Shown here piece by piece: positions 42,102-50,773 of a DNA stretch of 64,000 nucleotides. The notes beneath the pieces were generated by a model that did no database searches, was not told the DNA's origin, and saw only the letters and a program-made list of their open reading frames with translations. The position numbers and the translations under genes are program-made. Source of the DNA: Butyricicoccus faecihominis (lineage in GTDB: Bacteria > Bacillota > Clostridia > Oscillospirales > Butyricicoccaceae); NCBI RefSeq assembly GCF_024462775.1, contig NZ_JANGCE010000014.1:22027-86026 (forward strand), written 5' to 3'. Each line of letters begins with the position of its first letter. Positions within the stretch are counted from its first letter, which is position 1.

Positions 42102-44489
42102 ATGAACAAACTAGGCGAGAAATCTTTGCGAACATTAGAATATTTTACGATACTGGAACGGCTCGCCGCGCAGGCGGCCAGCGATAAGGGGCGTGAACGG
42201 TGCCTTACGCTGCGGCCGCTGGACGACCGGGAGGAGGCCCGCGTCTGGATGGACCAGACGACGGACGCGAAAAACCTGATGATTCGTCAGGGCAGTCCCG
42301 CGTTCGGCGGCATCCGCGAGGTAGGCGCTATCCTGTCCCGCGCCGATCGGGGCGGTGTGCTTAACCCGCGCGAGCTGCTTGCCGTTGCGAGCGTGCTGCA
42401 AACTTCGCGCCGCGCGCTGGCCTACGACGCCGAGCACGAGGAAAAAACCACGCTTACCCCGATCTTCGGCATGCTTTCGGGCAACCGTGTGCTGGAGGAA
42501 CAGATCACGACCGCGATCGTTTCCGAAGAAGAAATCGCGGACGGCGCCTCCGCCGAGCTGCTTTCCATCCGCCGAGAAATGCGGCGCATTTCGGGCAAGG
42601 TGCGCGAAGCACTGGGCCGCATGCTTTCCGGCGAGCGCGCCAAGTATTTGCAGGAAACCATCATCACCCAGCGCGGCGGCCGTTTTGTGGTGCCGGTCAA
42701 GGCCGAGCACCGGGGCGACGTGCCCGGTCTGGTGCACGATACCTCGTCCACCGGCGCGACCGTTTTTATCGAGCCCGCCGCCGTGGTGGAAATCAACAAC
42801 CAGATCAAGGTGCTCGAAGGGCGCGAGGAGCAGGAGATCGAGCGCATCTTATCCGCGCTGTCGGCTGATGTCGCGCTGTACAAAAACGCGATCGCGCAGG
42901 ATTACGACGCGCTCACCACGCTGGACTTTATCTTTGCGCGCGCCAAGCTATCCTTTGACATGAACGCCGCGCCGCCCTTGTGGCGCGATACGCCGGGCGC
43001 TTGCCGTCTGGTGCGCGCCCGCCACCCGCTGCTCGATAAGGAGAAGGCGGTGCCGATCGATATCGCCATCGGCGACGAATACGACACGCTGGTCATCACC
43101 GGCCCGAACACGGGCGGCAAAACAGTGTCGCTCAAAACGCTGGGGCTTTTATGTTTGATGGCGGCTTCCGGCTTGCATATTCCCGCGAGCGAGCAATCCG
43201 AGATCGGCCTGTTTGAGCACGTTTACGCCGACATCGGCGACGAGCAGTCGATCGAGCAGTCGCTTTCCACCTTTTCCGCGCACATGAAGACCATTGTTTC
43301 CATCATGGATGTGTGCGGGCAGGGCGATCTGGTGCTGTTCGACGAGCTGGGCGCGGGCACCGACCCGGTCGAGGGCGCGGCGCTCGCCGTGGCCGTAATC
43401 GGTTATGCGCGTCAAATGGGCGCGCTGGTCGCCGCGACGACGCATTATGCCGAACTGAAAACCTTCGCCCTAACGACCGAGGGCGTGGAAAACGCCTCCT
43501 GCGAATTTGACGTGCAGTCCCTTCAGCCGACATACCGACTGCTGACCGGCATTCCCGGCAAGTCGAACGCTTTTGCGATCGCGGGCCGTTTGGGGCTTCA
43601 GCCCACCATCATCGAGCGCGCCAAGGAGCAGGTATCCACTGAAAACGCGCGGTTTGAAGACGTGCTGGCCGAGCTGGAACGCGAGCGCCGCCGGATAGAC
43701 CGCATGAAGGAGGACGCCGCCAAAATGCGCGCCGCCGCGCAGTCCGAGCGGGACAAGGCGCTGCGCACGCGCGACGAGATGGAGCAAAAAGCGGATAAAC
43801 TGCTGGAAAGCGCCAAATCCCGCGCCGACCGTCTGCTCAAGGACGCGCGCATGACCGCGGAAACCGTATTTGACGAGCTGGACGAGATGAAAAAGAAGGC
43901 GCGCGAAAGCGTGCCCGATCACAACCTTGCGGCGGCCCGAGCGGCGCTGCGCGGTATCATCACGCAGACGGAAAACGAGACCCGCCGTTCGGGCGAAAAG
44001 CGCACGGTGGACGCGCACGAGCAGCGCAAGCTGCAAAAAGGCGACCGCGTGCGGCTGATCAATGTCGGCGGCGTGCTGGCGACCGTGCTCGCCCCGGCGG
44101 ATAAGGACGGCAACGTGCAGGTGCAGGCCGGGCCGATGAAAATGACGGTAAAGGAGAACGAGCTGCGCCTGACCGAGGAGCCGAAGGCGGCTTCCAAAAC
44201 GCCGCGCCCGCGCTCCGGCCCCGCGCCAAAGCTTAACCTGACCGCAGCCGAACGTGAGGTCGATGTACGCGGCCTGAGCGCGGAGGAAGCGATCTACGAG
44301 GTGGATAGCTTTTTGTCGCAGGCGATCATGGGCGGCTTGCCCACGGTTACCATCATCCACGGAAAGGGCACGGGTACGCTGCGCGTTGCCATTCAGCAGC
44401 ATTTGCGCCAGAATAAGCGTGTCAAAAGCGTCCGTTCGGGCGTATACGGCGAAGGCGAGCAGGGCGTGACGATCGCGGAACTTCGTTGA
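42102..44489 (+). CDS. mutS2: Endonuclease MutS2
   Basis: 795 residues: helical core domain, ATPase with Walker A TGPNTGGKTVSLKTLGLL (about 329-346), DELGAGTDPVEGAA Walker B, then a long coiled coil (about 515-620) and a C-terminal Smr endonuclease domain with VDVRGLSAEEA and VTIIHGKGTGTLR. MutS2 suppresses recombination and rescues collided ribosomes. ATG 42102 is chosen (GAGG 6 bases upstream) over ATG 42090. Confidence 0.95.
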   Translation: MNKLGEKSLRTLEYFTILERLAAQAASDKGRERCLTLRPLDDREEARVWMDQTTDAKNLMIRQGSPAFGGIREVGAILSRADRGGVLNPRELLAVASVLQTSRRALAYDAEHEEKTTLTPIFGMLSGNRVLEEQITTAIVSEEEIADGASAELLSIRREMRRISGKVREALGRMLSGERAKYLQETIITQRGGRFVVPVKAEHRGDVPGLVHDTSSTGATVFIEPAAVVEINNQIKVLEGREEQEIERILSALSADVALYKNAIAQDYDALTTLDFIFARAKLSFDMNAAPPLWRDTPGACRLVRARHPLLDKEKAVPIDIAIGDEYDTLVITGPNTGGKTVSLKTLGLLCLMAASGLHIPASEQSEIGLFEHVYADIGDEQSIEQSLSTFSAHMKTIVSIMDVCGQGDLVLFDELGAGTDPVEGAALAVAVIGYARQMGALVAATTHYAELKTFALTTEGVENASCEFDVQSLQPTYRLLTGIPGKSNAFAIAGRLGLQPTIIERAKEQVSTENARFEDVLAELERERRRIDRMKEDAAKMRAAAQSERDKALRTRDEMEQKADKLLESAKSRADRLLKDARMTAETVFDELDEMKKKARESVPDHNLAAARAALRGIITQTENETRRSGEKRTVDAHEQRKLQKGDRVRLINVGGVLATVLAPADKDGNVQVQAGPMKMTVKENELRLTEEPKAASKTPRPRSGPAPKLNLTAAEREVDVRGLSAEEAIYEVDSFLSQAIMGGLPTVTIIHGKGTGTLRVAIQQHLRQNKRVKSVRSGVYGEGEQGVTIAELR

Positions 44490-44673
44490 TCAAAATGCTG
44501 GGAACTGCGCTGGAAATAAGCGAACAAGGGCATAATGCCTGAGGAAATTGGGTTTTGCGCGCGCAAATTCATGGAAAACGCGAACCCGCTGTTGCCAAAT
44601 TGCCCTTGACGAAACGGGCAAAAGGCGGTATTCTATATATATCGGATTTGAAGAAATAGGAGCGATGCAGATT

Positions 44674-44937
44674 ATGTTTTCTAAAGAGGTACAGGTTACC
44701 AATCAGGTAGGTTTATACGCCCGTCCCGCAACTTTTTTCATTCAGAAGGCCAACGAGTTTAAGTCAACCATTCTGGTAGAGAAGGAAGAGCGCCGCGTTA
44801 ACGCGAAGAGCCTGCTCGGTATCCTTTCCCTTGGCATTACCAAGGGTACGACCATCAACCTGATCGCCGATGGTCCGGACGAGGAAGAAGCAGTCGCCGC
44901 GCTTGTCGAGCTGATCACGTCCAATTTTACCGACTAA
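44674..44937 (+). CDS. HPr-like protein with Tyr15 in place of the phospho-histidine
   Basis: 87 residues, the length of HPr. The active-site loop reads NQVGLYARPATFF: position 15, phospho-His in HPr (GLHARPA), is Tyr. The Ser46 region RVNAKSLLGILSLGI is intact. Loss of His15 with retention of Ser46 is the Crh pattern, so the protein probably cannot carry PTS phosphate but can be phosphorylated by HPr kinase and bind CcpA-type partners. ATG 44674 is chosen because AGGAG at 44658-44662 is 11 bases upstream; an in-frame ATG 9 bases earlier is too close. It lies between mutS2 and uvrC and ends at its own terminator. Confidence 0.88.
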   Translation: MFSKEVQVTNQVGLYARPATFFIQKANEFKSTILVEKEERRVNAKSLLGILSLGITKGTTINLIADGPDEEEAVAALVELITSNFTD

Positions 44938-44967
44938 GGTTGCCCGGAAAGTTATCGCATCCTGAAA

Positions 44968-44997
44968 AAAGCGCCGAATTTCGGCGCTTTCTTTTTT
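44968..44997 (+). terminator. Terminator after the HPr-like gene
   Basis: AAAGCGCCG pairs with CGGCGCTTT around AATTT, followed by CTTTTTT. Confidence 0.85.
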
Positions 44998-45019
44998 GTT
45001 TGGAAAGGCGGCGGAGCAT

Positions 45020-46855
45020 GTGACGAGGGAACAACTGAAGGAGCGCGTGCGCAAGCTGCCCATGCAGCCCGGCGTTTATCTGCATAAGGATAAAACGGGC
45101 AAGGTCATCTACGTCGGCAAGGCCAAGGCGCTGCGCAACCGGGTGTCGAACTACTTTCAAGCGCCCGAACGGCTGAACGCAAAAACGCGCCAGCTCGTTT
45201 CCCATATCGATGATTTTGACATCATCGTGACCCAGACCGAGTTTGAAGCCCTAGTGCTGGAAAACTCGATGATAAAAAAGTACAAGCCCAAGTACAATAT
45301 TCTGCTCAAGGATGATAAGGGCTACCCCTATATCCGGCTGAGCCAAAACGCGCCCTATCCCGCGTTTTCCGTTGTTTCGCGGCCGGAGGAGGATGGGGCG
45401 CGGTATTTCGGCCCCTATCCGGGCCGCGTCGCGGCGCGCCGCGCGATCGATACCATCAGCGAAGCGCTGCATTTAAAAACCTGTTCGCGGGTATTTCCGC
45501 GCGATATCGGCAAGGAGCGCCCGTGCCTGAACCAGCACATGGGCCGGTGCTGCGCGCCGTGTACGGGCAAGGTGTCCCCCGAGGAGTACCGCGCGCTGAT
45601 CGCCGAAGCGACCTCGCTTTTTGAGGGGGACGCGAAAAAGCTCGAACGCGAACTGACCGAGCGGATGAACGCGGCGGCGGAGGAATTGCAGTTTGAACGC
45701 GCGGCCCTGCTGCGCGACCGCTTACGCGCGGTGCAAAAGCTTTCTTCCCGCCAGCATGTGGTGGCGGGCGCGTTCGCGGAAATTGACGCGGTCGCGTTTG
45801 TGCAGGGGCAAACGCGCGCCTGCGTATGTGTGCTGCACTATGCGGCGGGCGCTTTGCAGGATAAGGAATACACCCTGTTCCACCTGACCGAAAGCGACGC
45901 GGTCGAGGTGCTTTCCGCCTTTGTCAAGCAGTACTATGCGCGGCGATCGGCCGCGCCGAAGACCCTGCTGCTTTCGCACGAGATTGAGGACGACGGCGCG
46001 GTGGCGGAGTATTTGACGAGCATCGCGGGCCGCAAGGTCGAGATCGCGGTGCCGCAGCGCGGCGAACGGCGCGACCTGACGCGCCTTGCTGAGAAAAACG
46101 CCCGCGAAGAGATCGAGCGGCACGAGCAGCAATCCGAGCGTCGGCATAAGTCGCTCGAGCTGTTGCAGCGCGTGACCGGTATGATCGCGCTGCCGCTTCG
46201 GCTGGAAGCGTACGACATTTCAAACTTTGCCGGGCAGGATACCGTCGGTTCGATGGTGGTTTTTGCCGAAGGCCAGCCCAAACGGAGCGATTACCGCAAA
46301 TTTAAGATCGAATGCGCGGCAAATGGACAGGATGATTACGCTTCCATGCGTGAAATGCTCACGCGCCGCGTGCAGCGCTATGTGGATGGAGATGAGAAAT
46401 TCTCGCCCCTGCCGAATGCGTTTTTGATCGACGGCGGTCTTGGCCACGTGCGCGTGTGCCAAGAAGTTCTCGACTCCTTTGGCCTTGATACGCCCTGCTT
46501 CGGCATGGTCAAGGACGACCGGCACCGCACCCGCGCGCTCGTTGCGCCGGATGGGCGGGAGTTCGGCATATCTGCCACGCCCGCGTTGTTCGCGCTGATC
46601 GGACGCATTCAGGAAGAGGTGCACCGCTTTGCGATCACCTACAACCGCCAGCTCGGCGCGAAAAAGGTGCGCGGCTCCACGCTGGATAAGATAGAGGGCG
46701 TGGGCGCGAAACGCCGCGGCCAGCTTTTGCGCCATTTCGGCAGCATTGACAGCATCAAAAACGCCACTGAGGAAGAACTGGCGCGCGCCGTGCCGAAAAA
46801 TACCGCGCACGCGGTTTTTGAATATTTTCATGGCAATGAAAATATTCAAAAATAA
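45020..46855 (+). CDS. uvrC: Excinuclease ABC subunit C
   Basis: 611 residues from GTG 45020 (GGCGGAG just upstream); an in-frame TTG at 44996 lies within the preceding terminator T-run and is rejected. The N-terminal GIY-YIG nuclease (QPGVYLHKDKTGKVIYVGKAKALRNRV) is followed by a UVR motif (RMNAAAEELQFERAALLRDRL), the RNase-H-like endonuclease domain (YDISNFAGQDTVGSMVVF and LIDGGLGHV) and a C-terminal (HhH)2 domain. UvrC makes both incisions in nucleotide-excision repair. Its last codons form a long hairpin. Confidence 0.96.
   Translation: MTREQLKERVRKLPMQPGVYLHKDKTGKVIYVGKAKALRNRVSNYFQAPERLNAKTRQLVSHIDDFDIIVTQTEFEALVLENSMIKKYKPKYNILLKDDKGYPYIRLSQNAPYPAFSVVSRPEEDGARYFGPYPGRVAARRAIDTISEALHLKTCSRVFPRDIGKERPCLNQHMGRCCAPCTGKVSPEEYRALIAEATSLFEGDAKKLERELTERMNAAAEELQFERAALLRDRLRAVQKLSSRQHVVAGAFAEIDAVAFVQGQTRACVCVLHYAAGALQDKEYTLFHLTESDAVEVLSAFVKQYYARRSAAPKTLLLSHEIEDDGAVAEYLTSIAGRKVEIAVPQRGERRDLTRLAEKNAREEIERHEQQSERRHKSLELLQRVTGMIALPLRLEAYDISNFAGQDTVGSMVVFAEGQPKRSDYRKFKIECAANGQDDYASMREMLTRRVQRYVDGDEKFSPLPNAFLIDGGLGHVRVCQEVLDSFGLDTPCFGMVKDDRHRTRALVAPDGREFGISATPALFALIGRIQEEVHRFAITYNRQLGAKKVRGSTLDKIEGVGAKRRGQLLRHFGSIDSIKNATEEELARAVPKNTAHAVFEYFHGNENIQK
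46815..46852 (+). other. 17-bp perfect hairpin in the last codons of uvrC
   Basis: Arms 46815-46831 and 46836-46852 are perfectly complementary with a GGCA loop and end at the stop codon. They probably serve as a terminator or RNA-stabilising end, although no T-run follows. Confidence 0.65.
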
Positions 46856-46959
46856 TTAGGAATTAGTAGTTAGGAATTAGTAATGAAGCGCCAGCGGTTA
46901 GGCAGGCGAAATAGCCGCCTGCGGCGGCTTTGACAATTTCTAACTACTAATTCCTAATT
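46854..46959. repeat. Palindromic TAATTAGGAATTAG repeat between uvrC and rsmD
   Basis: Perfect 20-bp inverted repeats at 46854-46873 and 46940-46959, with an inner GCCGCC-TGC-GGCGGC hairpin (46914-46928). It overlaps the uvrC stop codon. It is related to the motif upstream of mutS2. Confidence 0.7.
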
Positions 46960-46989
46960 TCTAATTATTCAGAAGGGGGTTAAATTAAC

Positions 46990-47574
46990 GTGAGAGTCGT
47001 ATCCGGCTCCGCGCGGGGGCTAAAGCTTCAGCCCGTGCCGGGCATGAACACCCGGCCGACGACCGACCGCGTCAAGGAATCGGTTTTCAATATTATCCAA
47101 AACCGCGTGCGGGACGCGCGCGTGCTCGACCTGTTTGCAGGCACCGGGCAGCTTGGCATCGAGGCGCTGTCGCGCGGGGCGAAAACATGCGATTTCGTCG
47201 AGCGCGACCGCGTCGCTTTTGCGACGGTCAAGAAAAATATTGCGGCCGCCCGCCTTGTCGATCGTGCACAGCTGCACAGCACAGATGCGGATAAATTTAT
47301 AGCATATGCGAAAAAAGATGCTTACGATTTGATTTTTTTGGATCCGCCTTACGGCGGCAAAATCCTTGCGGCGGCACTTTCCGCGATAGAAACGTTTGAC
47401 ATTCTCTCGACAAATGGTATAATAATATGCGAAAGTGCTGTGGAGGACGTGTTTACCTCCGGTTTTGAGACGGTAAAAACCTACCGCTACGGCGCTACTT
47501 TGATTACCGTCCTACAAAAGGGCGGCCGAACGGATGAAACAAATGAGAATTGCGATCTACCCGGGCAGCTTTGA
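46990..47574 (+). CDS. rsmD: 16S rRNA (guanine966-N2)-methyltransferase
   Basis: 194 residues. N-terminal RVVSGSARGLKL and TRPTTDRVKESVFNII, SAM-binding VLDLFAGTGQLGIEALSRGA and the catalytic LIFLDPPYGG motif. The start is GTG 46990 with AAGGGGG upstream. It overlaps coaD by 41 bases, the conserved rsmD-coaD arrangement. Confidence 0.95.
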   Translation: MRVVSGSARGLKLQPVPGMNTRPTTDRVKESVFNIIQNRVRDARVLDLFAGTGQLGIEALSRGAKTCDFVERDRVAFATVKKNIAAARLVDRAQLHSTDADKFIAYAKKDAYDLIFLDPPYGGKILAAALSAIETFDILSTNGIIICESAVEDVFTSGFETVKTYRYGATLITVLQKGGRTDETNENCDLPGQL

Positions 47575-48028
47575 TCCGCCCACGCTCGGGCATCAGGATA
47601 TCATTCGCCGCGCGTCAGTGGTCTTTGACCGGCTGATCGTCGCGGTGATGCACAATCAGAACAAAACGCCGATGTTCACCGTGGAGGAACGCATGGAATT
47701 CCTCGAGCGGACGACACGCGACACCCACAATGTGGAAATCACCTCGTTTGACGGCCTGCTGGCCGACTTTGCGCGGCAGCACAGCGCCTGCACGATCATC
47801 AAGGGGCTTCGGGCGGTATCCGATTTTGAATACGAGTTCCAGATGGCGCTTGCCAACCGCAAGCTCAATCCGGAGCTGGATACCGCGTTCTTGATGACAA
47901 GTGCGGAATACATGTATCTTTCCAGCTCGGTGGTGAAGGATATTGCGGTACACGGCGGCAGCATCGCCGGCTTTGTCCCGGGCGAAATCGTGAACGATAT
48001 CATGCTTCGAACAAGAAAGGAAGGCTAA
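47534..48028 (+). CDS. coaD: Phosphopantetheine adenylyltransferase
   Basis: 164 residues, normal size. Nucleotidyltransferase motif YPGSFDPPTLGHQDII (T/HxGH) and KGLRAVSDFEYEFQMA, and MTSAEYMYLSSSVVKDI. It makes dephospho-CoA. ATG 47534 overlaps the rsmD end; ATG 47543 is an alternative start. A coiled-coil protein follows 5 bases later. Confidence 0.96.
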   Translation: MKQMRIAIYPGSFDPPTLGHQDIIRRASVVFDRLIVAVMHNQNKTPMFTVEERMEFLERTTRDTHNVEITSFDGLLADFARQHSACTIIKGLRAVSDFEYEFQMALANRKLNPELDTAFLMTSAEYMYLSSSVVKDIAVHGGSIAGFVPGEIVNDIMLRTRKEG

Positions 48029-48033
48029 ACGAG

Positions 48034-48489
48034 ATGGCAACTTTAGACGAACTGATCAACAGCATGTACGATATGGTGCAGGATGCAAAGGGCATTCCAC
48101 TGGCAGGTGAAAAGTGCATCATGGAGCGCGACCGCCTGCTCGACTTGCTGGATGACCTGCGCGCCACGCTGCCAAACGATTTGAAAATGGCGCAGGATAT
48201 CGTGGAAAAACGCAACGATATGCTGGCCGCCGGCAAGCGCGAGGCCGAGGCGATCCGCCGTCAGGCCGAGGAGGACGCTCGCCAGATGGTATCCGAGACC
48301 GAGATCGTCGTCGCCGCGCGCCGGAAAGCCAAAGAGGTTGCCGGAAACGCTGAAATACAGGCCCGCGAACTGCGCCGCGTCGCCAACGAGTACTGCGAGG
48401 ATACCCTCAAACGCACCGAGGAGGCCGTCGCCCTTTCGCTGGAAGAGGTCCGAAAGGCCCGCCAGCGCTTTAAAAGCGTGGCGAAATAA
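48034..48489 (+). CDS. Coiled-coil protein (DivIVA-like or V-ATPase-subunit-H-like)
   Basis: 151 residues, almost wholly helical and charged, with a long predicted coiled coil (about 25-140; MERDRLLDLLDDLRA, RREAEAIRRQAEEDARQ pattern). Such genes often follow coaD in Clostridia. The sequence resembles general H-subunit/DivIVA-type coiled coils but has no diagnostic motif. GGAAGG lies just upstream of ATG 48034. Function unknown. Confidence 0.75.
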   Translation: MATLDELINSMYDMVQDAKGIPLAGEKCIMERDRLLDLLDDLRATLPNDLKMAQDIVEKRNDMLAAGKREAEAIRRQAEEDARQMVSETEIVVAARRKAKEVAGNAEIQARELRRVANEYCEDTLKRTEEAVALSLEEVRKARQRFKSVAK

Positions 48490-48504
48490 CATTTGTTCAC
48501 ATGG

Positions 48505-48545
48505 AAAGAAACGACTGAATGGATATTCGGCCGTTTCTTTTTTTA
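48505..48545 (+). terminator. Terminator after the coaD unit
   Basis: AAAGAAACG (48505-48513) pairs with CGTTTCTTT (48532-48540), followed by TTTT. The rest of the gap 48546-48740 is AT-rich with no gene. Confidence 0.75.
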
Positions 48546-48744
48546 TGCATTATTTTTTTTGCGTGCGAAAATCGTCGGGTCGTGTGAAATACAGAAAAAG
48601 GTAGGGATTTCGCCCCACTTTGGGAAAATGACCGGGTAATACAGCAAAATTGTAATTTCATCGAACAGGTGTTTGTAAACAGCGAAAAAACGAAAAAAAC
48701 GCAAATTGGAGGCTTATTTTCTGCAACATTTCCCGAAAAACATC

Positions 48745-48773
48745 TTGCAATATGAGGGGCCTGCCGCTATAAT
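48745..48773 (+). promoter_or_regulatory. Promoter of mraZ and the dcw cluster
   Basis: TTGCAA (48745-48750), 17-base spacer, TATAAT (48768-48773). Confidence 0.8.
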
Positions 48774-48780
48774 GGATTCA

Positions 48781-48806
48781 TGGTGGTGCGAAGTGGGGAG
48801 AAGTGT
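48781..48806 (+). promoter_or_regulatory. MraZ operator: three direct repeats with 10-bp period
   Basis: TGGTGG (48781-48786), AAGTGG (48791-48796) and AAGTGT (48801-48806) are separated by 4 bases each, matching the known AAAGTG-type MraZ boxes. They begin just after the predicted transcription start, so MraZ would repress its own promoter. Confidence 0.75.
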
Positions 48807-48844
48807 CATGAGTTCCACCAAAGAGAAAGCGTGGTGTAAAATCG

Positions 48845-49261
48845 GTGAAAGGGGAATACAAGCATTCCATAGACGCGAAGGGGCGTCTGGCCATGCCTGC
48901 CAAGCTTCGAGAGGAGCTGGGTGACCGTTTCACCGTGACCAAAGGACTCGATGGCTGCCTTGCCATTTATCCCGAAAAGGAATGGGAAGGCCTTGAAGAA
49001 CGTATACGCTCGCTGCCGATGAGCAAATCCCGCGATCTGCAGCGATTTTTTTTCTCTGCGGCGTTTGACGCGGAGATGGACGCGCAGGGCCGCATCTTGC
49101 TTCCGGTCAACCTGCGAGAGTTTGCGGGACTGAGCAAGGAGACCACCATCATCGGCGCATCGAACCATGCGGAGATCTGGGACAGCGCCAAGTGGGCCGC
49201 CTATAACAGCGGCATCACGGACGACCGTATCATGGAAGCAATGGAAGACCTAGGATTTTAA
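48845..49261 (+). CDS. mraZ: Transcriptional regulator MraZ
   Basis: 138 residues with two SpoVT/AbrB-like DxxGR repeats: SIDAKGRLAMPAKLRE and EMDAQGRILLPVNLREFAG. The start is GTG 48845 with a weak Shine-Dalgarno; no ATG precedes it. MraZ is the conserved first gene of dcw clusters and represses the cluster. The protein would bind the three boxes at 48781-48806. Confidence 0.93.
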   Translation: MKGEYKHSIDAKGRLAMPAKLREELGDRFTVTKGLDGCLAIYPEKEWEGLEERIRSLPMSKSRDLQRFFFSAAFDAEMDAQGRILLPVNLREFAGLSKETTIIGASNHAEIWDSAKWAAYNSGITDDRIMEAMEDLGF

Positions 49262-49286
49262 CACGGCCTGATTAGGGGAGGGGCTT

Positions 49287-50222
49287 ATGGAATTTCACCA
49301 TGTATCCATTCTGCTGGGCCCCTGTATCGAGGCGCTGCAAATCAAACCAAACGGCGTTTATGTGGACGCCACGACCGGCGGCGCGGGGCACTCGCTCCGT
49401 ATCGCTGAAAAGCTGGATGAGACCGGCCGGCTGATCTGTATCGACCGGGACGACGAGGCGCTCCAAAACGCAAAGACCCGTCTTGCGGATGTTTGGGACC
49501 GCGTCACGCCGGTAAAAAGTGATTTTAGAGAGATAGACCGCGTGCTCGCGGACCTCGGCCTTGCTGGGGCGGATGGTATTTTGTTCGATCTGGGCGTCTC
49601 CTCGCCCCAGCTCGATCACGCAGAGCGCGGTTTTTCCTACATGCAGGACGCGCCGCTCGATATGCGCATGGACCGGAGCCAGCGCCTTACCGCTTACGAG
49701 GTGGTGAACGACTGGAGCCGGGAAGAGATACGCCGCATTCTTTTCGAGTATGGCGAGGAACGCTACGCGCCGCTCATCGCGGCCGCGATCGAACGCGAAC
49801 GGGAAGAAAAGCCGATTGAGACGACCTTGGAGCTTTCCGACCTGATCCGCCGCGCGATGCCTGCAAAGGCTCGGCGCGAAAAACAGCACCCCGCCAAGCG
49901 AAGCTTTCAGGCGATCCGCATCGCGGTGAACGACGAGCTTTCCGCCGTGCGCGAAGCGATGGAAAAAGCGATAGACTGTCTGGCGCCCGGCGGCCGTCTG
50001 GCGGTGATCACGTTTCACAGTTTGGAGGATCGCATCGTAAAGACCGCCTTCCTACGGGCGGCGCAGGGCTGCACCTGTCCCAAGGATTTTCCGGTTTGCG
50101 TATGCGGCAATAAACCCAAGGTGCGCCTAACGCCGAGAAAGCCGATCCTGCCGGACGAAGCGGAGATAGAAGAGAACCCGCGGGCGCGCAGCGCCAAGCT
50201 TCGGGTGTGCGAAAAGCTATAG
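49287..50222 (+). CDS. rsmH: 16S rRNA (cytosine1402-N4)-methyltransferase
   Basis: 311 residues with the SAM site YVDATTGGAGHSLRIAEKL, LFDLGVSSPQLDHAERGFSYMQDAPLDMRMD and LAVITFHSLEDRIVK. RsmH is the second gene of dcw clusters. GGGGAGGGGC before ATG 49287. Normal length. Confidence 0.96.
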   Translation: MEFHHVSILLGPCIEALQIKPNGVYVDATTGGAGHSLRIAEKLDETGRLICIDRDDEALQNAKTRLADVWDRVTPVKSDFREIDRVLADLGLAGADGILFDLGVSSPQLDHAERGFSYMQDAPLDMRMDRSQRLTAYEVVNDWSREEIRRILFEYGEERYAPLIAAAIEREREEKPIETTLELSDLIRRAMPAKARREKQHPAKRSFQAIRIAVNDELSAVREAMEKAIDCLAPGGRLAVITFHSLEDRIVKTAFLRAAQGCTCPKDFPVCVCGNKPKVRLTPRKPILPDEAEIEENPRARSAKLRVCEKL

Positions 50223-50249
50223 AGCAAGCGGGAGAAAGGATCCTTGACC

Positions 50250-50738
50250 ATGATGAGTGCCAGCCGGGACAGCATAGCGTATGAGCAATATGAAGAGCGC
50301 TTTATGCCTGTTCCGAAGCAAACCAAGCGGGAGCTGCGCGAGGTGCCGAAAAAAAAGACCGGCAAAAAGCGAAGGCTTCGCCCGGCGGTAACGGCAAGCT
50401 TCGCGGCGGTCGTGCTGACGGTGGTCTACATCCTGATCTGTCAGATGCAGTTGACCCAGCTTACGGCCGAAGTCACGGCACAGACCGAACGGCTCGACGA
50501 ACTGACGGCGGAAAGCGTTTCGCTTTCCAGCAAAAAGACGTATAACTTGAACATGGATGAGATCGAGCAATACGCGGTGACCAATCTGGGCATGGTCAAG
50601 ATGGATAACGCCCAGATCGAATATGTGGAGCTGGTCAACCCGGACACGGTAACGGTAAAGGATTCCGGCGTTTCGTTAAGCTCGCTGTTTTCCGGTTTGG
50701 TCCGCAGCTTTTCCGCGGTAGTGGAATATCTTAGGTAA
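50250..50738 (+). CDS. ftsL: Cell division protein FtsL-like
   Basis: 162 residues: basic cytoplasmic N-terminus (about 1-45, KKKTGKKRRLR), one membrane helix (AVTASFAAVVLTVVYILICQM) and a short coiled coil (LTQLTAEVTAQTERLDELTAESVSL). The position between rsmH and a class B PBP identifies FtsL, a bitopic divisome protein. ATG 50250 is 9 bases after GGAGAAAGGA. Confidence 0.8.
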   Translation: MMSASRDSIAYEQYEERFMPVPKQTKRELREVPKKKTGKKRRLRPAVTASFAAVVLTVVYILICQMQLTQLTAEVTAQTERLDELTAESVSLSSKKTYNLNMDEIEQYAVTNLGMVKMDNAQIEYVELVNPDTVTVKDSGVSLSSLFSGLVRSFSAVVEYLR

Positions 50739-50773
50739 AAACTTGAATAGGATAGCGGTACGGGGAGTGAGAG

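Noticed and set aside
44996..45019. TTG start of uvrC at 44996
   Set aside because: It lies in the T-run of the preceding terminator and has no ribosome binding site; GTG 45020 is better.
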